From an uncultured Roseburia sp. (GTDB lineage Bacteria > Bacillota > Clostridia > Lachnospirales > Lachnospiraceae): a stretch of 16,141 bases of DNA. Below the pieces are notes generated by a model. The model had not been told where the DNA came from. It was given only the letters and a program-made list of their open reading frames with translations, and did not search any database. Positions 8,529 through 15,357 of the stretch are shown here, piece after piece. Within the stretch, counting starts at the first letter, position 1; every line of letters starts with the position of its first letter. Location: contig CAKRCJ010000017.1 of the NCBI GenBank assembly GCA_934307185.1, positions 1-16,141 of the forward strand, read 5' to 3'. Made by a program: the position numbers and the translations under genes.

Positions 8529-9467
8529 CTAAACTCTTGCTCTCCAATAATCTAATGTTTCTTTAATTGTCTGTTCCAACGGTATTTCCGGTTTCCAGCC
8601 TGTAATGGCATTTATCTTCGTGATGTCCGCTTCGATAATCGGCACATCAACCGGACGGATTTTATTCGGGTCTATCTCCACCTGAATATCAACAGTTGAT
8701 AATGAAATAATCAGATTTAATATTTCTTCAATCGCATATGCATGTCCGCTTCCTACATTATATGTCTCTCCGCACTGACCCTTTTGTATCAGCATGGCAT
8801 ACGCTCTGACCACATCCCTTACATCTGTAAAATCTCTTTTTGCTGCAAGATTGCCAACATACATGACCGGCTCTTTTTTTCCGGCTTCAATCTCTGCCAC
8901 CTGTTTGCAGAAATCAGAAACAACAAAAATCGGTGACTGAGTTGGACCTATATGATTAAATGCACGGACCATCATAAGCTCCATATCATATGCCTGTGCA
9001 TAAATACCCGCAATCATATTCTGGCATACTTTTGTTGCCGCATAAATATTTCCCGGACGGACATGGTTATCTTCTTTAATCGGTGTCTCACCTTCCCTGA
9101 TATGTCCGTATTCTTCACCAGAACCTATCAAAAGAACTCTCGGCTTATAAAACAACTCCCTGATTGCATCAAGTAAATTAACACACCCCTTGACATTAAT
9201 GTCAACCGTAAGTCCCGGATTTTTCCATGCAACACTAACGGAGCTCTGCGCTGCCAGATGAAAAATATAGTCCGGACGAACTTCATATAAAAGTGTTACT
9301 ATATCCTCTTTATTCAAAATATTTAATTCATGAACGTATGCTCCCGGAATATCTAATTCATTCGCAAGCTTTGTAGCATGCACTTCCATGTCATGATGCT
9401 CCATCAGTTCTTTTGCAAGATAACCTCCCACAAAACCAGCCGCTCCAATAATCAACGCTTTCTTCAT
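8529..9467 (-). CDS. NAD(P)-dependent sugar-nucleotide reductase/epimerase, GDP-4-dehydro-6-deoxy-mannose reductase-like
   Basis: 312 residues. Extended short-chain dehydrogenase: the Rossmann motif GAAGFVG at 8-14, the IFHLAAQSSV strand, the active-site serine region LIGSGEEYG (114-121) and the catalytic pair Tyr142/Lys146 in IYAATK. The combination of GSGEEYG, FNHIGPTQ and the late RPVDVPIIEAD motif is closest to Rmd, which reduces GDP-4-dehydro-6-deoxy-D-mannose to GDP-D-rhamnose. The substrate assignment is inferred; other GDP- or dTDP-sugar 4-reductases or epimerases are possible. No partner GDP-mannose dehydratase is in the window. It is the first gene after the promoter at 9530-9558, behind an unusual leader hairpin. 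The ATG at 9467 has only a weak GGA 8 nt upstream, so translation may be regulated. Gene order suggests it supplies a sugar for surface polysaccharide or glycoprotein. Confidence 0.88.
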   Translation of the reverse strand: MKKALIIGAAGFVGGYLAKELMEHHDMEVHATKLANELDIPGAYVHELNILNKEDIVTLLYEVRPDYIFHLAAQSSVSVAWKNPGLTVDINVKGCVNLLDAIRELFYKPRVLLIGSGEEYGHIREGETPIKEDNHVRPGNIYAATKVCQNMIAGIYAQAYDMELMMVRAFNHIGPTQSPIFVVSDFCKQVAEIEAGKKEPVMYVGNLAAKRDFTDVRDVVRAYAMLIQKGQCGETYNVGSGHAYAIEEILNLIISLSTVDIQVEIDPNKIRPVDVPIIEADITKINAITGWKPEIPLEQTIKETLDYWRARV

Positions 9468-9482
9468 TCTTTTCGTCCATAA

Positions 9483-9507
9483 AAGGGAATTCCACCGGAA
9501 TTCCCTT
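9483..9507 (-). promoter_or_regulatory. Perfect hairpin in the leader of the reductase gene
   Basis: Minus strand AAGGGAATTCC, a GGT loop, then GGAATTCCCTT: an 11-bp perfect stem followed by TTATGG, so four T in a row (two of them in the stem). It lies after the promoter at 9530-9558 and before the ATG at 9467. An AAGGAG sequence (9508-9513) sits immediately upstream of the stem. It may be a weak terminator for the preceding transglutaminase gene, an attenuator, or a hairpin that controls ribosome access. Confidence 0.6.
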
Positions 9508-9529
9508 CTCCTTTTTCTTGATATGCTTT

Positions 9530-9558
9530 ATCATACTACACTTACTCTTTTTTTTCAA
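9530..9558 (-). promoter_or_regulatory. Sigma-A type promoter of the reductase-AraC-LRR operon
   Basis: The minus strand reads TTGAAA (9553-9558), exactly 17 nt, then TATGAT (9530-9535). Five of six bases match the -10 consensus and four of six the -35, with optimal spacing and an A-rich spacer. Transcription would begin near 9523, leaving a leader of about 55 nt that contains the hairpin at 9483-9507. A small inverted repeat (AATGAA, 5 nt, TTCATT at 9574-9590) lies just upstream and could be a regulator site, but it is short and partly overlaps the previous stop codon. Confidence 0.65.
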
Positions 9559-9589
9559 CAAGTGTCGCCGTAGAATGAATGGATTTCAT

Positions 9590-11707
9590 TTACAGTCCAT
9601 AACTTGCCACAAGATTTGCAAATTCCTGGGAATTGGCAAATCCCCAGAACACATCCTCTCTTGAAGTTCCGGCATTTAATCTGCCGGTCCAGTCCGAAAG
9701 TCCGGCTTCATCTGCTTCTCTGTCAAAAATTCCACGGTATAAAATCTTTACAAATTCTTCATTTGAAAGGTTCATATTCTCACATTCTGTTGAAAATACA
9801 AAACCATGTGCCACCTGGTCTAATCCATAGCCTCCGTTAATTCTGCCGGTCCAGTCATTCAAACCGTCAACATCGTAATCTCTTCCCAAAAACTGTTTGT
9901 AATTTCTTACGACAAATCTAGTAACATTATAATTTTGGTCTCTTGCCTCATCTAACGTCACATCACCCTTATCAATCTGATAAGCATTGCACAGATTAGA
10001 AAATTCATCCGAATTAATGAACTGTCTGAACACATACTTTCTGGAAACTCCATTCTGCAAATGTGTCACCCAGTCGTTCTTTCCGTCTGTATCAGAGGCA
10101 CGTCCCATAAGACTTAAATATAAATGCTCCACATAATCGCCGTCGCTATAATTTTTGTTGGTAAACTCCTGGCTGAAAATGAAACCATATGCAACATCCG
10201 CTCCAGTGCTTCCACTTTCCAGACGGCCTACCCAGTAATCAAGTTCGCTTCGTGCTGCATAGCGGTCCAATACATTTTCATATAATAATGCAACAAAACG
10301 GTCTTTTCCCGTCACTCTTGCGCTTGAGGTTTCACATACGACTTCTACACTTTCCTGTGCCACATCACTGTCCCAGTAAGTATCCCGTACTGCTACCGCC
10401 TTCACATCACAGCTTTTGTCAACTGTAAACACACCACTATAGCAAATCGAGCGTGTCGCAGCAGGAGTTGGGGTACTGCCATCTAATGTATAATAAATAA
10501 TTGCATCTGATGTATCTGTTTTGATAGAAACCTGTGCATCTGCTCCATCCTGTGTAACCGTGATAACCGGAGTGTTAGTGTTTCCTGCTACGTTTGGAAG
10601 CTTTCCCGGATTCGTAAATGTAGCACCGGAATCTAGGGTACAGCTTGGAAGATAGCCATTCCAAAAACCTGACTCTCTATGGGATGATGCATAGTATGAA
10701 TCAGAATCATAGACCTTATCACTCCGCTCAAAATAAAAATAATTAATACTGGACGACTGGTCTGCCCAGGTACAATCCACATTATACCAGGAATCATTAA
10801 TACGTACTTTATTCCATTCATGATCGCTGCTTGTCACGGCAGCACAGTCAATTCCGACTGCATTGCACATTACCTCAAAAGCCTGTGCATAGCCGGCACA
10901 CACTGTTTTATCCATGCAGAATACACTGTACGCACTCTGTGTAAAAGCTGTATTCTCGTTAAAGTTAGAACTATATATATCGTTATTATATTCCACTTTA
11001 TTCACGATAAGGTCATGCAGTGCCTTTACTTTTTCTGCGTCGGTTGTATATTTTTCCACTGCAGACTTCCAGCTGTCAATCTGGCTTTTTACCTGTTTTG
11101 TCGCATTCTGTCTTGCAGAACCGTCAGCAAATGCCGGATAAACTCCCAGCGAAATAAAATAATTATTTCCGCTATATCCATATCCTAACTTATTGCTTAA
11201 GAAGTAATATTGAGGATTTGAAAACTTAAAAATATATGCAACATTTTTTGCTTCACTTTCACTCAACCCGGTATAATATACATATGGAAGTATATTATTA
11301 TCAATGTTTGTCGTATTTAACAAAGCATTCAGGCAGGATGCATCCAGTGCATCCCATAATTCACGCTCCTCCTCTGACATCTGGTTATAAAAATAATTTG
11401 TAGAATAACTATCCCATTCCGATGCATAGGCAGATGAACCAAGAAGGTTCTCCAAATCATCACTGTATGCCTCTGCCGGAGTATAAATATCCTCTTCATC
11501 AACTTCCCCGATATTTATTTCCTGCATTTGCAGTAAGCCAGTCGGATGAGCTGCTTCTTCTGATGCCTCTGTGCTTTCTGTCTCAACCTCTGCACTTTCT
11601 GCCTGCTCTGCCGTCTGCATCTGTCCGGATGCATTTTGTGCATAGACATTTAAATTTCCAATAAGCATACACGCTGCGAGTACTATGACTGCTATTTTCT
11701 TCTTCAT
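9590..11707 (-). CDS. Secreted transglutaminase-like protein with chitobiase-C-type domain and four DUF4214 units
   Basis: 705 residues from the ATG at 11707, chosen over a frame opening at 11755 because GAGGAG lies 6 nt upstream and the protein then starts with a classic signal peptide (MKKKIAVIVLAACMLIG, NVYAQ). An acidic Glu/Thr/Ser-rich region follows. Residues about 225-340 form a transglutaminase/papain-like core: Cys270 in KTVCAGYA, His296 in SDHEWN and Asp311 in NVDCTWAD. Residues about 377-457 resemble the chitobiase/beta-hexosaminidase C-terminal domain (IIYYTLDGSTPTP), usually a beta-sandwich spacer or carbohydrate-contact module. Residues 471-705 are two A-B pairs of DUF4214 ending at VASYGL. 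It may crosslink or cleave proteins at the cell surface; which one cannot be told from sequence. The repeat half closely matches that of the lysozyme gene just upstream. Confidence 0.92.
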   Translation of the reverse strand: MKKKIAVIVLAACMLIGNLNVYAQNASGQMQTAEQAESAEVETESTEASEEAAHPTGLLQMQEINIGEVDEEDIYTPAEAYSDDLENLLGSSAYASEWDSYSTNYFYNQMSEEERELWDALDASCLNALLNTTNIDNNILPYVYYTGLSESEAKNVAYIFKFSNPQYYFLSNKLGYGYSGNNYFISLGVYPAFADGSARQNATKQVKSQIDSWKSAVEKYTTDAEKVKALHDLIVNKVEYNNDIYSSNFNENTAFTQSAYSVFCMDKTVCAGYAQAFEVMCNAVGIDCAAVTSSDHEWNKVRINDSWYNVDCTWADQSSSINYFYFERSDKVYDSDSYYASSHRESGFWNGYLPSCTLDSGATFTNPGKLPNVAGNTNTPVITVTQDGADAQVSIKTDTSDAIIYYTLDGSTPTPAATRSICYSGVFTVDKSCDVKAVAVRDTYWDSDVAQESVEVVCETSSARVTGKDRFVALLYENVLDRYAARSELDYWVGRLESGSTGADVAYGFIFSQEFTNKNYSDGDYVEHLYLSLMGRASDTDGKNDWVTHLQNGVSRKYVFRQFINSDEFSNLCNAYQIDKGDVTLDEARDQNYNVTRFVVRNYKQFLGRDYDVDGLNDWTGRINGGYGLDQVAHGFVFSTECENMNLSNEEFVKILYRGIFDREADEAGLSDWTGRLNAGTSREDVFWGFANSQEFANLVASYGL
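9593..10297 (-). repeat. DUF4214 array of the transglutaminase gene (paralogous copy 1)
   Basis: Encodes four DUF4214 units in A-B-A-B order. It is paralogous to 11791-12504: shared stretches include DYVEHLYLSLMGR, DVDGLNDW, DVFWGFANSQEF and NLVASYGL, with similarity also visible in the DNA. The unit core is R-x-x-D-x-x-G-x-x-x-W, then a G-x-S/T-R turn, then G-F-x-x-S-x-E-F. Confidence 0.85.
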
Positions 11708-11713
11708 TCCAGA

Positions 11714-11720
11714 CTCCTCT
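11714..11720 (-). promoter_or_regulatory. Ribosome binding site AGAGGAG
   Basis: The minus strand reads AGAGGAG followed by 6 nt and the ATG at 11707. It decides the start of the transglutaminase-like gene. Confidence 0.75.
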
Positions 11721-11738
11721 CTTGTACTATATGCACAG

Positions 11739-11767
11739 ATAGGGCTGTCCGTCACCGGAAGCCCTAT
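11739..11767 (-). promoter_or_regulatory. Intergenic hairpin between the lysozyme and transglutaminase genes
   Basis: Minus strand ATAGGGCT-TCCG, a GTGA loop, CGGA-C-AGCCCTAT: a 12-bp stem with one bulged C and a GNRA-type loop. No T-run follows it on the minus strand (CTGTGCATA), so it is not a classic terminator. It could be an RNA processing or stability element or a partial terminator between two operon genes. Confidence 0.55.
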
Positions 11768-11787
11768 ATTTTCTGTCCTAACTTTTT

Positions 11788-13434
11788 TTATAATCCGTAG
11801 CTTGCAACAAGATTTGTAAATTCCTGGGAGTTAGCAAATCCCCAGAACACATCATCCTTTGATGTACCTGCATTTAATCTTGCAGTCCAGTCTGAAAGAC
11901 CTGCATCATCTGCCTCCCTGTCAAAAAATCCACGGTAAAGCATTTTAACAAAATCTTCATTGGAAAGATTCATGTTTTTGCACTCATCGGAAAATACAAA
12001 ACCATAAGCTACCTGTTCCAATGTATATTCTTTTCTGTTAATCTTTCCGCACCAGTCATTTAATCCATCCACATCATAGGAACGGCCTAAAAATTCCCTG
12101 TAGTTTCTTACCATAAATCTTGTAACATTATAGTTAATATCGCGTGCTTCATTTAATGTAATGGTTCCCTGTTTAATTCCATAATTATTGCACAATCCAC
12201 AAAACTCATCAGAATCAACAAACTGTTTGAAAATATACTCTCTTGAAACACCATTTGCCAGATATGTAATCCAGTTCTCTTTACCTGCTTCATCAGAAGA
12301 ACGGCCCATCAGACTTAAGTATAAATGCTCTACATAATCTGCATCATCATAGTTATGGTTTTTAAATTCATCACTGAAAATAAAACCATGCGCCGTTTCT
12401 GCACCGGTTCTTCCGTTTTTCAGTTCGCTCACCCAGTAATCAACTTCGCTCTGCTCCGCTGTACGGTCTAATACATACTGATATAATCCACGGATAAAGC
12501 CGGCTGCTTTCTCTTCATCAACTGTAACCTTTTCTGTCTGCTGTGTATTTCCATCATACCAGAAGTTCATGTCTACACGTCCTGCAATTCCGTTTACAGA
12601 GCCATTGCTTGAATACTGCCAGAAAGTATAAGCTCCAGCATAATCGGTACAGTTTGTATAATTTGCAAGCCAGATTTTATACTTGGAACCAAGTGTATTT
12701 GCATCCACCTGGTCATTAAGCATATTCTTGTTTGCATAAATCATCGGTGTATATCCTGCCCCCGCTACTCTGTCACAAAATGCGCTGCACACCGCTGTCG
12801 CTGCTTCCCTGCTTAATCCTGCCTGATATAATCTTCCCTTATTTGCCGCCTGGCTTACATACTCAAAATCCATAGCAACCGGAAGTGTTATATTATATCC
12901 GGAAATTTTTCCAAGAATAAAGTTTGCCTCTTCTACTGCCTCATCGGTACTAATTGCCTGTGAAAAAATATAAACGCCAACTTTTAATCCCGCATTCAAT
13001 GCGCCTGTGATATTCTTTGTAAAATTAGGATCATCCTTTAATGCTCCATTTGAATATCCTCTGTATCCAACACGGATAATTGCATACTCAATTCCGGAAC
13101 TTCTTACTGCATTCCAGTCGATGTCCTTCTGGTAATAAGATACATCAATCACATCTTTAACTTCCATGCCATTAAATCTGGAATTATGTGTATATCCACT
13201 GTCGCGTGAGCTTCTTAAAAGTGCACCTTCTTCTGCTTCATCATAAAAGTCATCATCCGCTTCACCTTCTGCACGAAATGCCTCCGGGTCATCCTCTAAC
13301 GCTTCACTGCCAGTTTCCTCTTCTGCTTCCACTGTAACTTGTGATGTTTCTTCTGCCTGTACCGGCATGCTGCCACACAATGTGGCAAATGTAAGTGCTG
13401 CCGTTAATACCGACATTAATAATTTCTTTCTCAT
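11788..13434 (-). CDS. Secreted GH25 lysozyme with four DUF4214 units
   Basis: 548 residues. Signal peptide 1-27 (MRKKLLMSVLTAALTF to PVQAEE), then a very acidic pro-segment (about 28-72) ending in ALLRSSR. Residues about 93-295 are a GH25 muramidase: Asp97 in VIDVSYYQ and the catalytic pair Asp189/Glu191 in AMDFEY, with FWQYSSNG and VDMNFWYDG closing the barrel. The enzyme should cut the MurNAc-GlcNAc bond of peptidoglycan. Residues 311-548 are four DUF4214 units in two A-B pairs, taking the place where other GH25 enzymes carry SH3 or choline-binding repeats. The start has AGAGG 6 nt upstream, and the gene begins 26 nt after the mutase stop, so the two probably share a transcript. No LPXTG motif or membrane anchor is present. 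Confidence 0.94.
   Translation of the reverse strand: MRKKLLMSVLTAALTFATLCGSMPVQAEETSQVTVEAEEETGSEALEDDPEAFRAEGEADDDFYDEAEEGALLRSSRDSGYTHNSRFNGMEVKDVIDVSYYQKDIDWNAVRSSGIEYAIIRVGYRGYSNGALKDDPNFTKNITGALNAGLKVGVYIFSQAISTDEAVEEANFILGKISGYNITLPVAMDFEYVSQAANKGRLYQAGLSREAATAVCSAFCDRVAGAGYTPMIYANKNMLNDQVDANTLGSKYKIWLANYTNCTDYAGAYTFWQYSSNGSVNGIAGRVDMNFWYDGNTQQTEKVTVDEEKAAGFIRGLYQYVLDRTAEQSEVDYWVSELKNGRTGAETAHGFIFSDEFKNHNYDDADYVEHLYLSLMGRSSDEAGKENWITYLANGVSREYIFKQFVDSDEFCGLCNNYGIKQGTITLNEARDINYNVTRFMVRNYREFLGRSYDVDGLNDWCGKINRKEYTLEQVAYGFVFSDECKNMNLSNEDFVKMLYRGFFDREADDAGLSDWTARLNAGTSKDDVFWGFANSQEFTNLVASYGL
11791..12504 (-). repeat. DUF4214 array of the lysozyme gene (paralogous copy 2)
   Basis: Four units in A-B-A-B order, paralogous to 9593-10297. 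By eye roughly three quarters of residues are shared with the other copy, much more than with the arrays of the LRR or glucosaminidase genes. This points to a fairly recent duplication or a gene-conversion event between neighbours. Confidence 0.85.
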
Positions 13435-13460
13435 GAATTGCCTCTACTCCATTATTTCTA

Positions 13461-15179
13461 TTATTCCTGTACTAAATCTTTTTTCAATGCTTCTAACTTT
13501 TCTTCTGCATCAGCTAAGGATGTTCCTTTTACACCAAAGTAAAATTTAATCTTTGGCTCTGTTCCGGATGGACGTACACAGCACCATGCATTATCACTTA
13601 GTTCATAATAAAGAACATTGGATGCCGGAAGCCCTGTCTTTGTCACTTCACCGGTCTTTAAATCTTTTCTTGTGTCTTCTTTGTAGTCACGGACTGCGAG
13701 GACATCAAAACCACCTAATGTTTTCTTCGGATTGTTTCTCATGTCACTCATCATCTGCTGTATCTGTGCTGCACCATCAATTCCTTTTAATGTCATTGTA
13801 GAAAGACCTTCTTTATAATAGCCATATTTCTCATACAAATCAATCATGGCATCCCATAAAGTCTTTCCATTCTTTTTGCACCAGGAAGCCACTTCACATA
13901 ACATCATAACCGCTACACATGCATCTTTGTCCCTTGCATATGTACCTGCAAGACAGCCGTAACTTTCTTCCAGTCCGAATACATAATTGTGGGAATGATT
14001 CTGTTCAAAGAACTTAATCTGCTCTCCGATATACTTAAATCCGGTAAGAACCTCAATCAATGCTACTCCATAAGAAGCTGCCATTGCTTTTGCCATATCA
14101 GTTGTAACAATTGTCTCAACCAATGCTGGATTTTCTGGCATTGTTCCGGTCGCTGTCTTCTCTCTTAAAATATATTCTGCGATAAGCATTCCTGACATAT
14201 TTCCGGTAAATGTTACATACTCTCCGGTCTTTGTATCTTTACAGTAAACACCAAGACGGTCAGCATCCGGGTCTGTTGCCAGAACGATATCTGCATCGAC
14301 CTCTTTTGCAAGCTTTAATGCAAGCTCAAATGCCTTTGGAGATTCCGGGTTTGGATATGCAACTGTAGGGAAATTACCGTCTGGAAGTTCCTGCTCTTTT
14401 ACTACATATACATTTTCAAAGCCAAGTTCTTTTAAGACACGGCGTACCGGAAGATTTCCGGTTCCATGTAATGGTGTGTATACAATCTTAATATCCTTTG
14501 CCATTTCTTTGATGATTTCCGGATGAATGGATTGTTTCTTTAACTCCTCCATATAACGGTCATCAATTTCTTTGCCGATTGTCACAAAAAGTCCTGCTTT
14601 TACAGCATCATCTTCTGCCATTGTCTTTACCTGGTCAAAAGATGTTACCTTAGCAACTTCTGCAAGAATATTCTTGTCGTGAGGAGGTGTAATCTGTGCG
14701 CCGTCCTCCCAGTATACTTTGTATCCATTATATTCTCTAGGATTATGACTTGCTGTGATAACAATTCCGGATACACAGCCTAACTCACGTACTGCAAAAG
14801 AAAGCTCCGGTGTTGGACGAAGGCTGTCAAACACATATGCCTTAATACCATTTGCATTCAAGCAGAGTGCTGCCTCTTTTGCAAATTCCGGCGACATAAT
14901 TCTGGAATCGTGTGCAATTGCAACACCCTTGTCCTGTCCGTTCTGGGAAATAATATAGTTTGCAAGTCCCTGTGTTGCCTGACGTACCGTATAAATATTC
15001 ATGCGGTTTGTACCTGCTCCGATAACACCACGCAGTCCACCTGTACCAAACTCAAGCTGACGATAGAAACGGTCTTCAATCTCAGCCTTATCATCTTTGA
15101 TTGCTTCTAATTCTTTTCTTGTCTCCTCAGAAAAATATGGGTCTGTACACCACTGTTTGTAGGTCTCCATGTAACTCAT
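13461..15179 (-). CDS. Phosphoglucomutase/phosphomannomutase (alpha-D-phosphohexomutase)
   Basis: 572 residues, the normal length for the PgcA/PGM2-like bacterial family. All four family signatures are present: the phosphoserine loop TASHNP (Ser144), the metal-binding loop DPDADRLG (Asp303, Asp305, Asp307), the sugar-binding loop GLEESYG, and the phosphate-binding loop RPSGTEPKIKFYF near the C-terminus. It interconverts hexose-1-phosphate and hexose-6-phosphate in the cytoplasm, feeding sugar-nucleotide and surface-glycan synthesis or glycogen and galactose use. Glucose versus mannose preference cannot be set by eye. The ATG at 15179 has AAGGAG (15189-15194) with a 9-nt spacer. It is the first gene after the strong terminator at 15252-15306 and is followed at 26 nt by the lysozyme gene. 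No clear promoter is visible in the AT-rich gap upstream. Confidence 0.95.
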   Translation of the reverse strand: MSYMETYKQWCTDPYFSEETRKELEAIKDDKAEIEDRFYRQLEFGTGGLRGVIGAGTNRMNIYTVRQATQGLANYIISQNGQDKGVAIAHDSRIMSPEFAKEAALCLNANGIKAYVFDSLRPTPELSFAVRELGCVSGIVITASHNPREYNGYKVYWEDGAQITPPHDKNILAEVAKVTSFDQVKTMAEDDAVKAGLFVTIGKEIDDRYMEELKKQSIHPEIIKEMAKDIKIVYTPLHGTGNLPVRRVLKELGFENVYVVKEQELPDGNFPTVAYPNPESPKAFELALKLAKEVDADIVLATDPDADRLGVYCKDTKTGEYVTFTGNMSGMLIAEYILREKTATGTMPENPALVETIVTTDMAKAMAASYGVALIEVLTGFKYIGEQIKFFEQNHSHNYVFGLEESYGCLAGTYARDKDACVAVMMLCEVASWCKKNGKTLWDAMIDLYEKYGYYKEGLSTMTLKGIDGAAQIQQMMSDMRNNPKKTLGGFDVLAVRDYKEDTRKDLKTGEVTKTGLPASNVLYYELSDNAWCCVRPSGTEPKIKFYFGVKGTSLADAEEKLEALKKDLVQE

Positions 15180-15251
15180 CTGTCATATCTCCTTTATTTT
15201 GATTTTGAATCTGTAATTTTTTTACTTTAAAAAGCAAAAGATTTTTCGATA

Positions 15252-15306
15252 AAACACAAAATCCGCTATACTAAAGTCCGTTCTTTAGTATAGCGGATTT
15301 TTGATT
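15252..15306 (-). terminator. Intrinsic terminator after the helicase remnant (works on either strand)
   Basis: Perfect 18-bp stem: AAATCCGCTATACTAAAG on one arm (15258-15275), a short loop, and the matching arm at 15283-15300. On the minus strand it is followed by TGTGTTTT and on the plus strand by TTTTT-rich sequence. It should end transcription of the helicase-like gene and insulate the mutase operon. Confidence 0.85.
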
Positions 15307-15357
15307 AAAATACAACAAAGGAGGGTTTATTATTTTCTTAATTTATTTTCTATGCCT

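Noticed and set aside
11708..11755. 16-residue N-terminal extension of the transglutaminase frame (MTDSPICAYSTREESG)
   Set aside because: It starts inside an intergenic hairpin and has no ribosome site; the ATG at 11707 has AGAGGAG and begins a signal peptide.
15181..15251. Possible promoter for the mutase gene
   Set aside because: The region is very AT-rich and gives several weak box pairs (for example TTAAAG-17-CAAAAT), none convincing enough to annotate.
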